Below, piece by piece: positions 12,828-13,092 of a DNA stretch of 13,092 nt (its first letter is position 1; the number at the start of each line of letters is the position of its first letter). The position numbers were made by a program, and so were the translations under genes. Under the pieces are notes generated by a model. The model ran no database searches, was not told the origin of the DNA, and worked only from the letters and a program-made list of their open reading frames with translations. The DNA is from Erysipelotrichaceae bacterium (GTDB lineage Bacteria > Bacillota_I > Bacilli_A > Erysipelotrichales > Erysipelotrichaceae): NCBI GenBank assembly GCA_017620435.1, contig JAFZQL010000194.1, positions 1-13,092 of the forward strand. Reading direction: 5' to 3'.

Positions 12828-13092
12828 TTATCTTTGAACCCTCCCATTTCCATTTCCATTTGCGAGTGCTTCTACTTCTTTAACTGTGACCATGTTGTAG
12901 TCATATTCGATCGTATGTTTCAGACAGCTTGCGGCTGCCGCGAATTCCACCGCTTCCTGCGCTTCCATTCCTTTCTGCAGCGCGTAGATCAGTCCTGCCG
13001 AGAAGGAATCTCCTCCGCCAACCCTATTCACGATCTGGATCTGATACTTCCTGGAAAGATATGCTTCTCCGTTTGTATACAACAGAGCGGAC
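12828..13092 (-). CDS. kdgK: PfkB-family 2-keto-3-deoxygluconate kinase, C-terminal part
   Basis: Only the C-terminal part (about 88 codons) lies in the window; the frame is open to base 13092, so the start is outside. It contains the PfkB signature NRVGGGDSFSAGL, including the catalytic Asp of GGGD, followed by AAAASCLKH and ending in GRVQR, the tail typical of KDG kinases. The enzyme would phosphorylate 2-keto-3-deoxygluconate (or the galacto isomer) with ATP, giving the substrate of the following aldolase. Its TAA stop directly abuts the aldolase ATG. Near the C-terminus three NG repeats are encoded by a hexanucleotide repeat. A different PfkB sugar kinase is possible, but the neighbours favour KDG kinase. 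Confidence 0.88.
   Translation of the reverse strand, partial: SALLYTNGEAYLSRKYQIQIVNRVGGGDSFSAGLIYALQKGMEAQEAVEFAAAASCLKHTIEYDYNMVTVKEVEALANGNGNGRVQR
12845..12862 (-). repeat. Hexanucleotide repeat encoding NGNGNG in the kinase
   Basis: Three adjacent copies of a 6-base unit (plus strand CATTTC, CATTTC, CATTTG) encode three Asn-Gly pairs just before the GRVQR tail of the kinase. Because the unit is a multiple of three, slippage would change length but keep the frame. Confidence 0.6.

Noticed and set aside
1..13092. CRISPR arrays, tRNA or rRNA genes, insertion sequences, prophage genes
   Set aside because: I looked for regular repeats, cloverleaf patterns, transposase motifs and phage proteins and saw none.

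Overview
The window looks like the chromosome of an anaerobic, fermentative member of the Bacillota of moderate GC content (a clostridial or Erysipelotrichia-like gut bacterium). This rests on strong AGGAGG-type ribosome sites, short intergenic gaps, oxygen-sensitive iron-sulfur proteins, and a ferredoxin-containing EtfA of the kind known from anaerobic lactate oxidisers. Genus cannot be fixed from sequence alone. Every convincing gene is on the minus strand, so the text below follows transcription, from high to low coordinates.

Region 1 (13092 down to about 5729) is the 3' part of a tightly packed operon whose promoter lies outside the window. Its order is: 2-keto-3-deoxygluconate (KDG) kinase (partial), KDPG/KHG aldolase fused to a glyoxalase-like (VOC) domain, enolase-superfamily acid-sugar dehydratase, LarA-type nickel hydroxyacid racemase, EtfB, EtfA with an N-terminal ferredoxin domain, and an FAD-linked GlcD/LctD-type 2-hydroxyacid dehydrogenase. 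The first three make an Entner-Doudoroff-like route from a sugar acid to pyruvate plus glyceraldehyde 3-phosphate. The last four resemble the Acetobacterium woodii lactate-oxidation module (EtfB, EtfA, dehydrogenase, racemase), which couples 2-hydroxyacid oxidation to NAD+ reduction by electron confurcation. Finding both modules in one operon, with no lactate permease visible, is the main metabolic novelty. Either lactate use is co-regulated with sugar-acid use, or the racemase and Etf-linked dehydrogenase act on a sugar acid. A 12-bp perfect hairpin at 5729-5756 probably ends the operon.

Region 2 (5666 down to 2506) is a thymidylate/folate operon: thyA, dihydrofolate reductase (1-base overlap), then a membrane protein with two N-terminal zinc ribbons (14-base overlap) and unknown function. 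A TATAAT box lies just upstream of thyA.

Region 3 (2135-2608) has no long gene but is dense with structure. On the plus strand are two tiny overlapping ORFs, the first with an excellent ribosome site and the second encoding a 23-residue hydrophobic peptide with a lysine-rich tail. They are associated with an 11-bp long-range inverted repeat, two strong hairpins and a plausible converging antisense promoter. This resembles a type I toxin-antitoxin locus and is the best candidate here for something undescribed, but it is a hypothesis.

Region 4 (2173 down to 5) is a two-gene operon with an extended -10 promoter: a DUF362 protein without its usual ferredoxin domain, followed by an aldo/keto reductase that carries a C-terminal 2[4Fe-4S] ferredoxin domain. 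No tRNA, rRNA, CRISPR array or insertion sequence was seen.
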